From: Terrimonas_A sp036262095
GTDB lineage: Bacteria; Bacteroidota; Bacteroidia; Chitinophagales; Chitinophagaceae
Assembly: GCA_036262095.1 (NCBI GenBank)
Contig: DATAJQ010000054.1
Span: 26,220 to 90,219, forward strand
Length of the DNA: 64,000 nucleotides
Reading direction: 5' to 3'
Below the pieces are notes generated by a model, which was not told where the DNA came from, searched no databases, and worked only from the letters and a program-made list of their open reading frames with translations. This document shows, piece by piece, positions 54,124 to 61,725 of the stretch. The translations under genes were made by a program, and so were the position numbers. Within the stretch, counting starts at the first letter, position 1. Each line of letters begins with the position of its first letter.

Positions 54124-54669
54124 TCAAATCGTCACATGGTAAATCCTCGCATCTTCTTTCACACCATCCTTCACACAACATGATGCGGCCTTACCTGTTT
54201 GCAGGCAACTCATCTTTGTAGCACCGCTGATCTTTTTGAACTGTTTGGCGGAAACAAAGTTTTTGTCTACCACGGTAAGGGTTTGCTCCCCATCCAGCAT
54301 ATTTGATTTTATATCCAGGAAATGGAATACAGCGTTTCCTATTTCTATATGCTTGTCGTTGCCGATCGCTACATGATTGAACTGGCCGGTTACTTTCAAG
54401 CCGCCTACGGAGAAACCTGCATCTTCCACTGCCTTGCGGATAGCATCGATGCTGACGGGTGTGTTTTCTTTAAATACAATGTTGAAAGCAGAATTCTTAA
54501 TGTCTGACCGCACGGACGCCACAAAAGGCACTTCCTCCAATGCTTTGTTGATCGCATTGCTGCACATGGCACAGGTAAGGCCTGTAGCCTGCAGGGTGGC
54601 TTTGCTGAATTGAGCAGTTGCCCCCAGGGTCATGAATCCTGCTATTAATAAAATCAATAGCTTCTTCAT
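54124..54669 (-). CDS. Secreted heavy-metal-associated (HMA) domain protein
   Basis: 181 residues. Signal peptide (1-19), then one HMA domain (about 20-90) with the metal site LTCAMCSNAI (MTCxxC type), and a C-terminal extension of about 85 residues holding another Cys cluster (TKMSCLQTGKAASCCVKDG). The HMA fold binds Cu(I) through two cysteines. Here the protein is exported, so it acts as a periplasmic copper trap or chaperone. The extension looks like a second metal-binding element with no named family. 26 bp downstream of the 54696 gene stop. Confidence 0.88.
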   Translation of the reverse strand: MKKLLILLIAGFMTLGATAQFSKATLQATGLTCAMCSNAINKALEEVPFVASVRSDIKNSAFNIVFKENTPVSIDAIRKAVEDAGFSVGGLKVTGQFNHVAIGNDKHIEIGNAVFHFLDIKSNMLDGEQTLTVVDKNFVSAKQFKKISGATKMSCLQTGKAASCCVKDGVKEDARIYHVTI

Positions 54670-54695
54670 TCCAAAATTATTTAGACATTAAAAGA

Positions 54696-55148
54696 TTAAT
54701 GAGCTTCGCTGCAGCATGATTTTGCTTCGCCTTCTTTAGCCACTTTGCCTTCTCCTTCTTTGCTGCAACAGTCTGCTTTTTCTTTCTTAACAGACGCGGA
54801 AGGCTGTTCTTCTTTTTTCACCCTATCATATTTGCAGCAGGCATGCAGCTTATCGTAAGCTTCATCTGCAGCTTTGAAATCGCGCGTATCATATCCTACA
54901 GCAGCAATGCCCTGCTGGATCTTAGCGGCGTTGGTAGAAGAACTATTGTATTTAACGGTGAGAATTTTAGACTCTGTATTCCAGTCGGCTGAAGTAGCAC
55001 CGGCTTTCTTTGCAGCTTTCTCAATATTGTTTTTGCACATGCCGCAATTTCCTGACACAGGGATTGTATCTGTTTTGGACTGGGCAAAAGAAGCTGTAGA
55101 GAATGCGATGCAGAGAGCGATTATTGAAAATACTTTAAACGTTTTCAT
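54696..55148 (-). CDS. Secreted HMA-domain copper-binding protein with Cys-rich tail
   Basis: 150 residues. Signal peptide (1-22), an HMA domain (about 28-92) with GNCGMCKNNIEKA as metal site, and a charged tail that holds three adjacent-cysteine pairs (HACCKYD, KADCCSKEG, KSCCSEAH). The tail is Lys/Glu-rich with no fold I can predict. The CC pairs suit Cu(I) clusters, so the protein could bind several copper ions. It probably cooperates with the neighbouring HMA protein and the Cus pump. Confidence 0.88.
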   Translation of the reverse strand: MKTFKVFSIIALCIAFSTASFAQSKTDTIPVSGNCGMCKNNIEKAAKKAGATSADWNTESKILTVKYNSSSTNAAKIQQGIAAVGYDTRDFKAADEAYDKLHACCKYDRVKKEEQPSASVKKEKADCCSKEGEGKVAKEGEAKSCCSEAH

Positions 55149-55223
55149 TGTTTTAATTTTAATGAATGGAATTAAAAAACAGTTATTTGAAGACAGTATA
55201 AGCGTGTACTAAACCGCCCTGTC

Positions 55224-55616
55224 TCAAATTCTGAAAACGCAATTTTGCAAATAAGTCTCCTGCCCTTTCAATAAAGGCGGCGGCTGATTGGGAGTGTGTC
55301 CCTGTAAAGGAATATTATAAAAAGAAGTTGCAATAAACTCAGAAGGGACCTGTACAGGCAGGGTCAGCATTTCCAGGTTAAAAGTAACCCCTGTTGTTAC
55401 TTTCTGGTCATCCTCCATTTTCACCATCTTCACCTCATCCCGGCAGCAGCCATGCGAATCGTCGATATGCATGCCGCAGATGCCGCAATTCTCGCTCTCT
55501 GTAATGAATAACTGGGTGGAAGCCAAGCGGTTCATGCAGTAATGCGAGTTGATGATCACCCCGGTACTGAAAGCCAGGTAGCACAGCAACAATATGAAAA
55601 CGCCTGTTTTACGCAT
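55224..55616 (-). CDS. HYC_CC_PP family protein
   Basis: 130 residues with a hydrophobic N-terminus. It has the three family hallmarks: HYC in NSHYCMNRL, a CC pair in DSHGCCRDEV, and PP in PNQPPPLLKG. Four more cysteines and several His (ENCGICGMHID) point to metal binding. This family is found in Bacteroidota beside HMA and copper genes; its function is not established. It opens the operon and has an exact TATCTTTG -7 box 9 bp upstream of its ATG. Confidence 0.9.
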   Translation of the reverse strand: MRKTGVFILLLCYLAFSTGVIINSHYCMNRLASTQLFITESENCGICGMHIDDSHGCCRDEVKMVKMEDDQKVTTGVTFNLEMLTLPVQVPSEFIATSFYNIPLQGHTPNQPPPLLKGQETYLQNCVFRI

Positions 55617-55625
55617 GAATAACTA

Positions 55626-55633
55626 CAAAGATA
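55626..55633 (-). promoter_or_regulatory. Predicted -7 box of the HYC-HMA-TlpA-AraC operon
   Basis: Minus-strand TATCTTTG, exact TAnnTTTG, 9 bp before the ATG at 55616. Confidence 0.5.
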
Positions 55634-55677
55634 GCAGGATTCCGGGATAATCAAAACCGGGGACTGAACGGGAATTG

Positions 55678-57678
55678 TTAATTCACAAAACTCCAGTTGA
55701 TCCCAAACCGCAGCAGCAGACCCGGGTAAGGATAGCCCGGCACTTCTATATTATTCTTCGTGAAGCCAAATCCATCACTTGTAACCTGTGCTGTGTTAAG
55801 GTTCTCTGCGCGGAAATAAAACTTAAACCCTTTGATCCGGAAATGCACATACCCTGTGATATGAGGCCGTGCATTGGAAATAGTGACGGAGTCCTGGTAA
55901 TAGAACTTACCCAGGATGGGAGAATATCCATCCCCTTTATAGCGGGTATGATAACGGACTTCAGCCCCGAAAGCAATGTTCAGGTTTTTGAAACCGAGGT
56001 TGCCTTCATAACCGATCCGGTTGCGGGTGAACAGAGCGGGCACATTCACTTCGGCATTACCGATCCGCTGCTGGTAATACAGGTCTGCGTGCCATTTCCA
56101 GCTGCGCCCGAGATTGATGGTCTTTTGCAGCGTCAGTTGCAGCAGGTTGAAAAGGGTTGACTCCTGGCTTAGCTCGTAAAAGTTTTTTAAATACGTGTAG
56201 TTGGTGACCATAAAATAATCAGCCCCTAACCTCAGTTGCAGATCAGGCTGATACATGGAACCGAATAAATGGATGATATTTTCTTTTTTGAACTCCTGTA
56301 TCTGCGGCATCAGGTAAAAGCTGCTCCTGCTGTCATAAATAAAAGAAGGAGTACGGTTCACATTCTCGAATCCCAATTGAGCATAAGAACGTTTTTTACC
56401 GATAAACCGCTGCAGGCTTCCATAAGCATGATAATCGCCGCTGTTGAGCCCTACGAAATAGAGTTTACCATTCGCCTCAATGATCCATTTCTGATTGCGG
56501 CTCCTGTTGCGGTATTCGGCATGTCCGAAAATATTATACATAGAGAAATGCCCGCTATCACTGGTCAGCGACATGTTTTGTATAGCTGCCCCTACTTTAA
56601 AGAATTGTTGCAGGTTTTTGGCATCAGGATACTGATAAATGGAAAAATCATTGATGAATTCTTTCCAGGAATCTTTTACACGGAATGTATCGACAGGAGT
56701 GGGAAATGTAATATTATATGCGTTCCTGTAATAAACCGAATCGCCTATATAATCCCTGAATTCGTAATTACGTTTGGTGAACTGCGTGGTGTATTCAAAC
56801 CGGAGCCTCGGGTAAAAAAGAGGGATCACGGTAGAGTCTGTTACAAGTGAATCTTTTTTTCCCAGATCATATTGTTGACGCAGCAGAACAGTGAAATCAT
56901 TGTAACGGTTACCTGTTCCCACATCAGTATTAAAGAAATCCGTTGCATAGCCAGATGTTCCGCCGAGGTTCGTAAAAATATTAAAGCGGTCTTTATAGAT
57001 CGAACTGTCCAGGTCGGTCAGGCTCTGGATACCGCCGTTCTCCCCTGACTGCAACTTGTTGGCCAGCACGATCAGGTAGGCATTATACCGTTTATCTACG
57101 GTCTGGTACCAGGAAGTGAACAGGTAATTATTATGATTAGTCTTCTGGTTCCTGAAAAAACCCGATGCATTGATCAGCCGGTATTGAAACAAAAAATTCC
57201 AGTTGGGTTTGATGTTTTGCGTATGCATCAGATCTATCTGTTGCTCTGCCCGGCTGCTCAGGGTATAATTAAGTTCCGAATAAGGACGTGTGGTATTAAA
57301 GAACCGTGCTCTTTCCACCGACCACCGGTAAATATCAAAGGCATGGAATCCCGGATCGAATCCAGGTTGAAAAGAAGGGGAAAATAGCAGTGAGCGCGAA
57401 GCAGTGCCGGTATTGCCCAGGGTGATATTGGTGGCAGGTACCGGAAAGCGGGTCGTAAAATCGTTGATGGATGAGTCAAGCAGGTAGTTCCTGGTTGAAT
57501 CAAGATACCTGAAACGGATAGTGATGGAATCCTCATTCTTATCCCTTCGTTTCAGGCTGTCTGTTTCTCCTCCGCGGGAAGAAAAGTTGCTTCCCATTTG
57601 CCTGATCCTGCTTCCTCCCTGCCGCAGCAGGTCGCGCTGCGAGAATGATGGCAAGGACATGAAAAGCAGGGCTGCCAA
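55678..57678 (-). CDS. Putative porin (outer membrane beta-barrel)
   Basis: 666 residues if read from the TTG at 57678. The body matches the Bacteroidota putative-porin family: GGSRIRQMGSNFSSRGGE near the N-terminus, SRSLLFSPSFQPGFDPGFHA, a long series of amphipathic strands and a C-terminal LLLRFGINWSFVN. No ATG lies in frame between here and the in-frame stop at 57739-57741. A signal peptide (LNLKFTYLALAALLFMSLPS) extends upstream of the TTG, so the true start is probably the CTG at about 57705 or another non-ATG codon. The gene thus begins next to a tandem-repeat element, which may have replaced its original start and promoter. Confidence 0.85.
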   Translation of the reverse strand: MAALLFMSLPSFSQRDLLRQGGSRIRQMGSNFSSRGGETDSLKRRDKNEDSITIRFRYLDSTRNYLLDSSINDFTTRFPVPATNITLGNTGTASRSLLFSPSFQPGFDPGFHAFDIYRWSVERARFFNTTRPYSELNYTLSSRAEQQIDLMHTQNIKPNWNFLFQYRLINASGFFRNQKTNHNNYLFTSWYQTVDKRYNAYLIVLANKLQSGENGGIQSLTDLDSSIYKDRFNIFTNLGGTSGYATDFFNTDVGTGNRYNDFTVLLRQQYDLGKKDSLVTDSTVIPLFYPRLRFEYTTQFTKRNYEFRDYIGDSVYYRNAYNITFPTPVDTFRVKDSWKEFINDFSIYQYPDAKNLQQFFKVGAAIQNMSLTSDSGHFSMYNIFGHAEYRNRSRNQKWIIEANGKLYFVGLNSGDYHAYGSLQRFIGKKRSYAQLGFENVNRTPSFIYDSRSSFYLMPQIQEFKKENIIHLFGSMYQPDLQLRLGADYFMVTNYTYLKNFYELSQESTLFNLLQLTLQKTINLGRSWKWHADLYYQQRIGNAEVNVPALFTRNRIGYEGNLGFKNLNIAFGAEVRYHTRYKGDGYSPILGKFYYQDSVTISNARPHITGYVHFRIKGFKFYFRAENLNTAQVTSDGFGFTKNNIEVPGYPYPGLLLRFGINWSFVN

Positions 57679-57729
57679 TGCGAGATATGTAAATTTCAGG
57701 TTCAGTGTAAAGGTTTTAAAAGTATTGCT

Positions 57730-58082
57730 CAGCCTTCGCTAAAGCTTCGGCTGACACCGTCAGCCAAAGCTAAACTTTAACTGACACCGTCAGCCAAAGC
57801 TAAACTTTAACCGACACCGTCAGCCAAAGCTAAACTTTAACCGACACCGTCAGCCGAAGCTAAACTTTAACTGACACCGTCAGCCGAAGCTAAACTTAAC
57901 CGACACCATCAGCCGAAGCTAAACTTTAACTGGCAGCGCCAGCCGAAGCTAAACTTTAACTGACACCGCCAGTCAAAGCTAAACTTTAACTGACACCATC
58001 AGCCGAAGCTAAACTTAACCGACACCGCCAGCCGAAACCAAACTTTAACTGGCAGCGCCAGCCGAAGCTTCAGCGAAGGCTG
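57730..58082. repeat. 11-copy 30-bp tandem repeat with terminal inverted repeats
   Basis: Units begin at 57751, 57781, 57811, 57841, 57871, 57900, 57930, 57960, 57990, 58019 and 58049; two types are 29 or 30 bp. Each has a hairpin CTGAC-ACC-GTCAG, and some copies carry paired changes (CTGGC-AGC-GCCAG). The array is flanked by 21-bp inverted repeats at 57730-57750 and 58062-58082 (20 of 21 bases match). Stop codons in all frames rule out coding. No spacers, so not a CRISPR array. Confidence 0.85.
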
Positions 58083-58126
58083 GGGCAAAGCTAATTGGAC
58101 ACGTCGAAAATCCCGTATCAAAATTG

Positions 58127-58951
58127 TTAAATGGAGCCTACCAGTTCCTTAAATAAAATCGCCAGTTTTGGCTCGGCTTCTTTTGCTGCCTGCAGCACTT
58201 CTTCATGTGTGATCACATTTTCTTCTTCCCGGATACCCATATCCGTGATCACGCTCATGGCAAACACGCGGATGCCCATGTGGTTGGCCACGATACATTC
58301 CTGTACGGTGCTCATGCCCACTACATCACCACCGAGCGCATGGATCAGTTTATATTCTGCCCGTGTTTCAAAAGTGGGGCCGGTCACTGCTACGTACACG
58401 CCTTCTTTGATATCAAAGGAATGTTGCTGTGCCACCTGCCTTGCTTTTTGGATCAGGTCTTTTTTATAAGGTTCGCTCATGTCCGGAAAACGCGGCCCGA
58501 GCTCTTCAATATTTTTCCCGATAAGAGGATTGGGTGTAAAAAAGCTGACATGATCTGTAATGATCATGATATCCCCGACTTTAAAAGAAGGGTTTACTCC
58601 CCCTGCTGCGTTGGATAAAAACAGCGTGTGTATGCCCAGCAGTTTCATTACGCGGACAGGAAATACCACTTCCTGTGGAGTATAGCCTTCATAAAAATGA
58701 AATCGTCCGGCCATGGCCACTACTTTTTTACCACTGAGGGTACCAAAAATGAGGCGGCCGGTATGTCCCTGCACTGTTGAAACCGGGAAATGCGGAATAT
58801 CACCATAGGCCACTTCTTTTTCAATACTGATGGCATTGGCGAAATTGCCAAGGCCGCTGCCGAGAACGATGCCTGCTTCAAGCTGATGAGGATACTGCTG
58901 TTTTAAGAAAGAAACGGTTTCCCTTATTTGCTGCATGGGATCAATGGTCAT
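58127..58951 (-). CDS. punA: Purine-nucleoside phosphorylase
   Basis: 274 residues, the class II trimeric PNP type. Phosphate and substrate motifs are present: GIVLGSGLGNFANAI, the purine and ribose-binding GRFHFYEGYTPQEV, LFLSNAAGGVNPSFKVGDIM and the C-terminal MSTVQECIVANHMGIRVFAM SVITDMG. Residue Glu in the TFETRAEY segment would contact the base. It splits inosine, guanosine and deoxy forms with phosphate into base and ribose-1-phosphate for purine salvage. Transcribed alone, with a TATATTTG box 17 bp upstream. Confidence 0.95.
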   Translation of the reverse strand: MTIDPMQQIRETVSFLKQQYPHQLEAGIVLGSGLGNFANAISIEKEVAYGDIPHFPVSTVQGHTGRLIFGTLSGKKVVAMAGRFHFYEGYTPQEVVFPVRVMKLLGIHTLFLSNAAGGVNPSFKVGDIMIITDHVSFFTPNPLIGKNIEELGPRFPDMSEPYKKDLIQKARQVAQQHSFDIKEGVYVAVTGPTFETRAEYKLIHALGGDVVGMSTVQECIVANHMGIRVFAMSVITDMGIREEENVITHEEVLQAAKEAEPKLAILFKELVGSI

Positions 58952-58968
58952 AAAAAAATGATTAGGCG

Positions 58969-58976
58969 CAAATATA
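58969..58976 (-). promoter_or_regulatory. Predicted -7 box of the PNP gene
   Basis: Minus-strand TATATTTG, exact TAnnTTTG, 17 bp before the ATG at 58951. Confidence 0.45.
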
Positions 58977-58997
58977 AGTGATAGTTCGTTGACTGTT

Positions 58998-59134
58998 GAT
59001 CGTTGTCCGTTGTCCGTTGACCGTTGACCGATGTTCGAATGGCAGATGACCGATGGTCATATACAGTTCTGACGGGTAGTTCATTTTCCATTCGAACATC
59101 GGCCATCGGTCACTCGGTCACTCGGACAACGATC
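58998..59134. repeat. Long inverted repeat, GTTGACCGTTG type
   Basis: Arms 58998-59042 and 59088-59134 are imperfect inverted copies. They share the perfect 15-bp core CCGATGTTCGAATGG at 59028-59042 with CCATTCGAACATCGG at 59088-59102, and GATCGTTGTCCG at the outer ends. The left arm also holds direct copies of GTTGTCC and GTTGACC. It lies between the divergent PNP and sucC genes and might affect both. Confidence 0.7.
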
Positions 59135-59180
59135 AGCGCACAACCATCCTCCAACATCAGCCAACTTGCCCTAAAAAGCC

Positions 59181-59188
59181 TATCTTCG
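59181..59188 (+). promoter_or_regulatory. Possible -7 box of sucC
   Basis: TATCTTCG, seven of eight to TAnnTTTG, 16 bp before the ATG at 59205. Confidence 0.4.
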
Positions 59189-59204
59189 CCCCAAATTTTT
59201 TGAC

Positions 59205-60416
59205 ATGAATCTCCATGAATACCAAGCAAAGGAATTACTGAAAAAGTACGGTGTGCCCGTACAGGAAGGATTTGCCTGCAGTTCCGTACAGGAAGCCGAA
59301 GAAGCCTACCGCCAGATCAAGACAGAAACAGGCAGCAAGTTTGCCGTAGTGAAAGCCCAGATCCATGCCGGTGGCAGGGGTAAAGGTGTTGTAAAGGAAA
59401 CAGGTATTAATGGAGTGAAAGTGGGCAAATCGTTGGAAGATATCCAGGAATTCGCAAAAAAGATCCTGGGTGGCACACTGGTGACCGTTCAAACCGGCCC
59501 TGCAGGTAAAGTGGTGAACAAGATACTCGTGGCCCAGGACATGTATTATGACGGCCCTTCCGAGCGCAAAGAATTTTATCTCTCCATCCTGCTCGATCGC
59601 AGCAAAGGACAAAACGTGATCATGTACAGCACCGAAGGTGGAATGAGCATCGAAGATGTGGCGCATGACACACCGGAAAAAATATTCCGGGAATGGGTAC
59701 ATCCCGGTGGCGGCCTGCAACCCTTCCAGGCAAGAAAGATCGCTTTTAATCTGGGACTCAGCGGAGAAGCTTTCAAGAACTGTGTGAAATTCGTTACCAG
59801 TTTATATAATGCTTATGTAGGGCTTGATTGCGCCATGCTCGAGATCAACCCGCTGTTCAAAGCATCGGACGACAAGATCATTGCTGTGGATTGCAAACTC
59901 AGCCTTGACGATAATGCCCTCACCCGCCACCCAGATATCGCCGCCCTCCGGGATATCACTGAAGAAGACCCTACCGAAGTGGAAGCAGGTAAATACAACC
60001 TGAACTTTGTAAAGCTGGATGGTAATGTAGGCTGTATGGTGAACGGCGCCGGCCTCGCTATGGCAACAATGGACATGATCAAACTGAGCGGCGGTGAGCC
60101 TGCCAACTTCCTTGACGTAGGTGGCACAGCCAATGCTCAAACAGTGGAAGCCGGCTTTAAGATCATCATGAAAGATCCTGCTGTAAAAGCGATCCTGATC
60201 AATATCTTCGGAGGTATCGTCCGTTGCGACCGTGTGGCTGCCGGTGTAATTGAAGCTTACAAGAACATGGGCAATATCAATATCCCGATCATTGTCCGCC
60301 TCCAGGGCACCAATGCTGAAGAAGCAAAGAAACTGATCGATGAAAGCGGATTGAAAGTGCAAAGCGCCATTTTGCTGAGCGAAGCGGCAGAACTGGTGAA
60401 AAAAGCAGTTGCTTAA
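59205..60416 (+). CDS. sucC: Succinyl-CoA synthetase beta subunit (ADP-forming)
   Basis: 403 residues, the standard length. The ATP-grasp half starts with MNLHEYQAKELLKKYGVPVQ and contains AQIHAGGRGKGVV with the nucleotide-binding glycines. The CoA-ligase half has NPLFKASDDKIIAVDCKLSL, GCMVNGAGLAMATMDMIKL, GGEPANFLDVGGTA and the phosphohistidine-facing INIFGGIVRCDRVAAG. It forms the alpha2beta2 enzyme that turns succinyl-CoA into succinate with ATP formation. The alpha subunit gene is not in the window. A strong terminator follows. Confidence 0.97.
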   Translation: MNLHEYQAKELLKKYGVPVQEGFACSSVQEAEEAYRQIKTETGSKFAVVKAQIHAGGRGKGVVKETGINGVKVGKSLEDIQEFAKKILGGTLVTVQTGPAGKVVNKILVAQDMYYDGPSERKEFYLSILLDRSKGQNVIMYSTEGGMSIEDVAHDTPEKIFREWVHPGGGLQPFQARKIAFNLGLSGEAFKNCVKFVTSLYNAYVGLDCAMLEINPLFKASDDKIIAVDCKLSLDDNALTRHPDIAALRDITEEDPTEVEAGKYNLNFVKLDGNVGCMVNGAGLAMATMDMIKLSGGEPANFLDVGGTANAQTVEAGFKIIMKDPAVKAILINIFGGIVRCDRVAAGVIEAYKNMGNINIPIIVRLQGTNAEEAKKLIDESGLKVQSAILLSEAAELVKKAVA

Positions 60417-60440
60417 GACAACTATCTTATTTTAATAAAG

Positions 60441-60475
60441 AAAGTCCCGGTTGAATAGCCGGGACTTTTATTTTT
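60441..60475 (+). terminator. Rho-independent terminator of sucC
   Basis: AAAGTCCCGG / CCGGGACTTT stem with an 8-base loop and TATTTTT behind it. The T tract also holds the -7 box of the GNAT gene. Confidence 0.85.
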
Positions 60476-60476
60476 G
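60469..60476 (+). promoter_or_regulatory. Predicted -7 box of the GNAT gene
   Basis: TATTTTTG, exact TAnnTTTG, 5 bp (CACTG) before the ATG at 60482. It overlaps the sucC terminator tail, so termination and initiation are back to back. Confidence 0.5.
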
Positions 60477-60481
60477 CACTG

Positions 60482-60970
60482 ATGAATATTACTATACGGC
60501 CTATTCAACCTTCTGACAATGCTGCACTGGCAGTGATCATCCGTAGCGCTTTGAAAGAGTTTGGTGCCAATCATCCGGGCACGGTTTACTATGATGCCAC
60601 CACTGATGCCTTGTATGAACTGTTCCGAGAACAAGGTTCAGGTTATTTTGTAGCACAGATAGATGGCAGAATAGTAGGCGGTGGCGGCATTTTCCCTACA
60701 GAAGGATTACCGGAAGGCACTTGCGAACTGGTGAAAATGTATCTGAGCCCTGAAGCCAGAGGCACAGGGCTTGGAAAGAAATTAATTGAGACAAGCCTGG
60801 CATTTGCGAAAGAAACAGGTTACAGGAATGTGTACCTGGAAACCATGCCTGAGCTGAAACAGGCGTTGAAAGTGTATGCGAGGTTTGGGTTTGACTATCT
60901 TTCTGCACCGATGGGGAACAGTGGGCACACAGGATGCAGTTTGTGGATGTTAAAACAACTGGAACAATAG
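60482..60970 (+). CDS. GNAT-family N-acetyltransferase
   Basis: 162 residues. The acetyl-CoA-binding motif A is LYMSP-like: VKMYLSPEARGTGLGKKLIE (GTGLGK loop for pyrophosphate), preceded by the strand VAQIDGRIVGGGGIFP and followed by GYRNVYLETMPELKQALKVY and the typical YARFGFDYL. It should acetylate an amine; the substrate is unknown. It is transcribed alone from a leaderless-type promoter. Confidence 0.92.
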   Translation: MNITIRPIQPSDNAALAVIIRSALKEFGANHPGTVYYDATTDALYELFREQGSGYFVAQIDGRIVGGGGIFPTEGLPEGTCELVKMYLSPEARGTGLGKKLIETSLAFAKETGYRNVYLETMPELKQALKVYARFGFDYLSAPMGNSGHTGCSLWMLKQLEQ

Positions 60971-60975
60971 TAAAT

Positions 60976-61035
60976 CCTTCCCGTCTTCCCTCCTTACCGG
61001 TAAGCACTTACCGGTAAGGAGGGAAGACGGGAAGG
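60976..61035. repeat. Perfect inverted repeat with 29-bp arms and 2-base loop
   Basis: Arm 60976-61004 equals the reverse complement of arm 61007-61035 without mismatch; the loop is CA. The arm contains the small palindrome TTACCGGTAA. It lies 5 bp after the GNAT stop and 38 bp before the stop of the convergent barrel gene, without T tracts. Confidence 0.9.
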
Positions 61036-61072
61036 AAGTATGCAGGAAGAGATTGGCTTCCTGTTTCGATCT

Positions 61073-61624
61073 TTATTCTTTTGCTTTTACTCCTCTTACC
61101 TTGTCCATCTGATTTTTGTGCAGATAAACCTGGAAGCCGATGTTCAGTGCGAAGCCGCCTGTGCCGGGAAGGCTGTTGTAATCGGTGTGATCATATCCTC
61201 CCAGGATATCCAGTGAAACGTGCTCACTGATAAAAATAGCGCCGCCGCCACCGAGGAAGAAATTCGTTCCGTTATTGGTGGAAGATGTGTTGTTGATCTT
61301 CACTTTGGAACTTAAGAAATTGAAATTGCCGTGCAGGATGGGGCGGACATTTGCACTGCCGAAATAGTAGCGTACATAGGGACCGAGGCCGAACGCGGTG
61401 GTTTTAGTGATCCCGTCTTTTGAATAATTAAGATTAACATTTCCGCCAAATGCCAGGTTCTTGATCAGGAAAATACCGGCATTGGGAGTAAGACTTATTT
61501 CCGTGTTACCTGAAGTATTCAAACGGAAATTTCCGCCTACCATCCAGTCTCCTTTTGCGGTTTGAGCCTGAACAGCGGCAACAGTGGTGGCCAGCAACAA
61601 CATGCTGAGTGCAAGTTTTTTCAT
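61073..61624 (-). CDS. Small outer membrane beta-barrel protein
   Basis: 183 residues from the ATG at 61624, the beginning of the signal peptide (KKLALSMLLLATTVAAVQAQ); an upstream ATG at 61651 would add nine polar residues. The mature part alternates hydrophobic and polar residues in eight or so strands (WMVGGNFRLNTSGNTEISLT, GLGPYVRYYFGSANVRPIL) and ends in FQVYLH. This fits OmpA/OmpW-like eight-stranded barrels (outer membrane protein beta-barrel domain). Function unknown. Confidence 0.85.
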   Translation of the reverse strand: MKKLALSMLLLATTVAAVQAQTAKGDWMVGGNFRLNTSGNTEISLTPNAGIFLIKNLAFGGNVNLNYSKDGITKTTAFGLGPYVRYYFGSANVRPILHGNFNFLSSKVKINNTSSTNNGTNFFLGGGGAIFISEHVSLDILGGYDHTDYNSLPGTGGFALNIGFQVYLHKNQMDKVRGVKAKE

Positions 61625-61725
61625 TCGCGACTTTTTAGTGTTTTTGATCATGGAATGCTTTTATCCGTCATGAGCTGAAGTGAACCAACCCATGGGCATT
61701 CCATGTAGAGTTGTTTACAGTAAAA

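Noticed and set aside
42267..55616. Copper island considered as a transferred island with mobile genes
   Set aside because: No integrase, transposase, tRNA attachment site or flanking direct repeat is seen; composition does not look clearly foreign by eye.
57751..58078. Tandem 30-bp units considered as a CRISPR array
   Set aside because: Units follow each other directly with no variable spacers and no cas genes nearby; treated as a tandem repeat.
59028..59102. GTTCGAATGG considered as a tRNA T-loop
   Set aside because: No acceptor stem, anticodon arm or CCA; the sequence is part of an inverted repeat.
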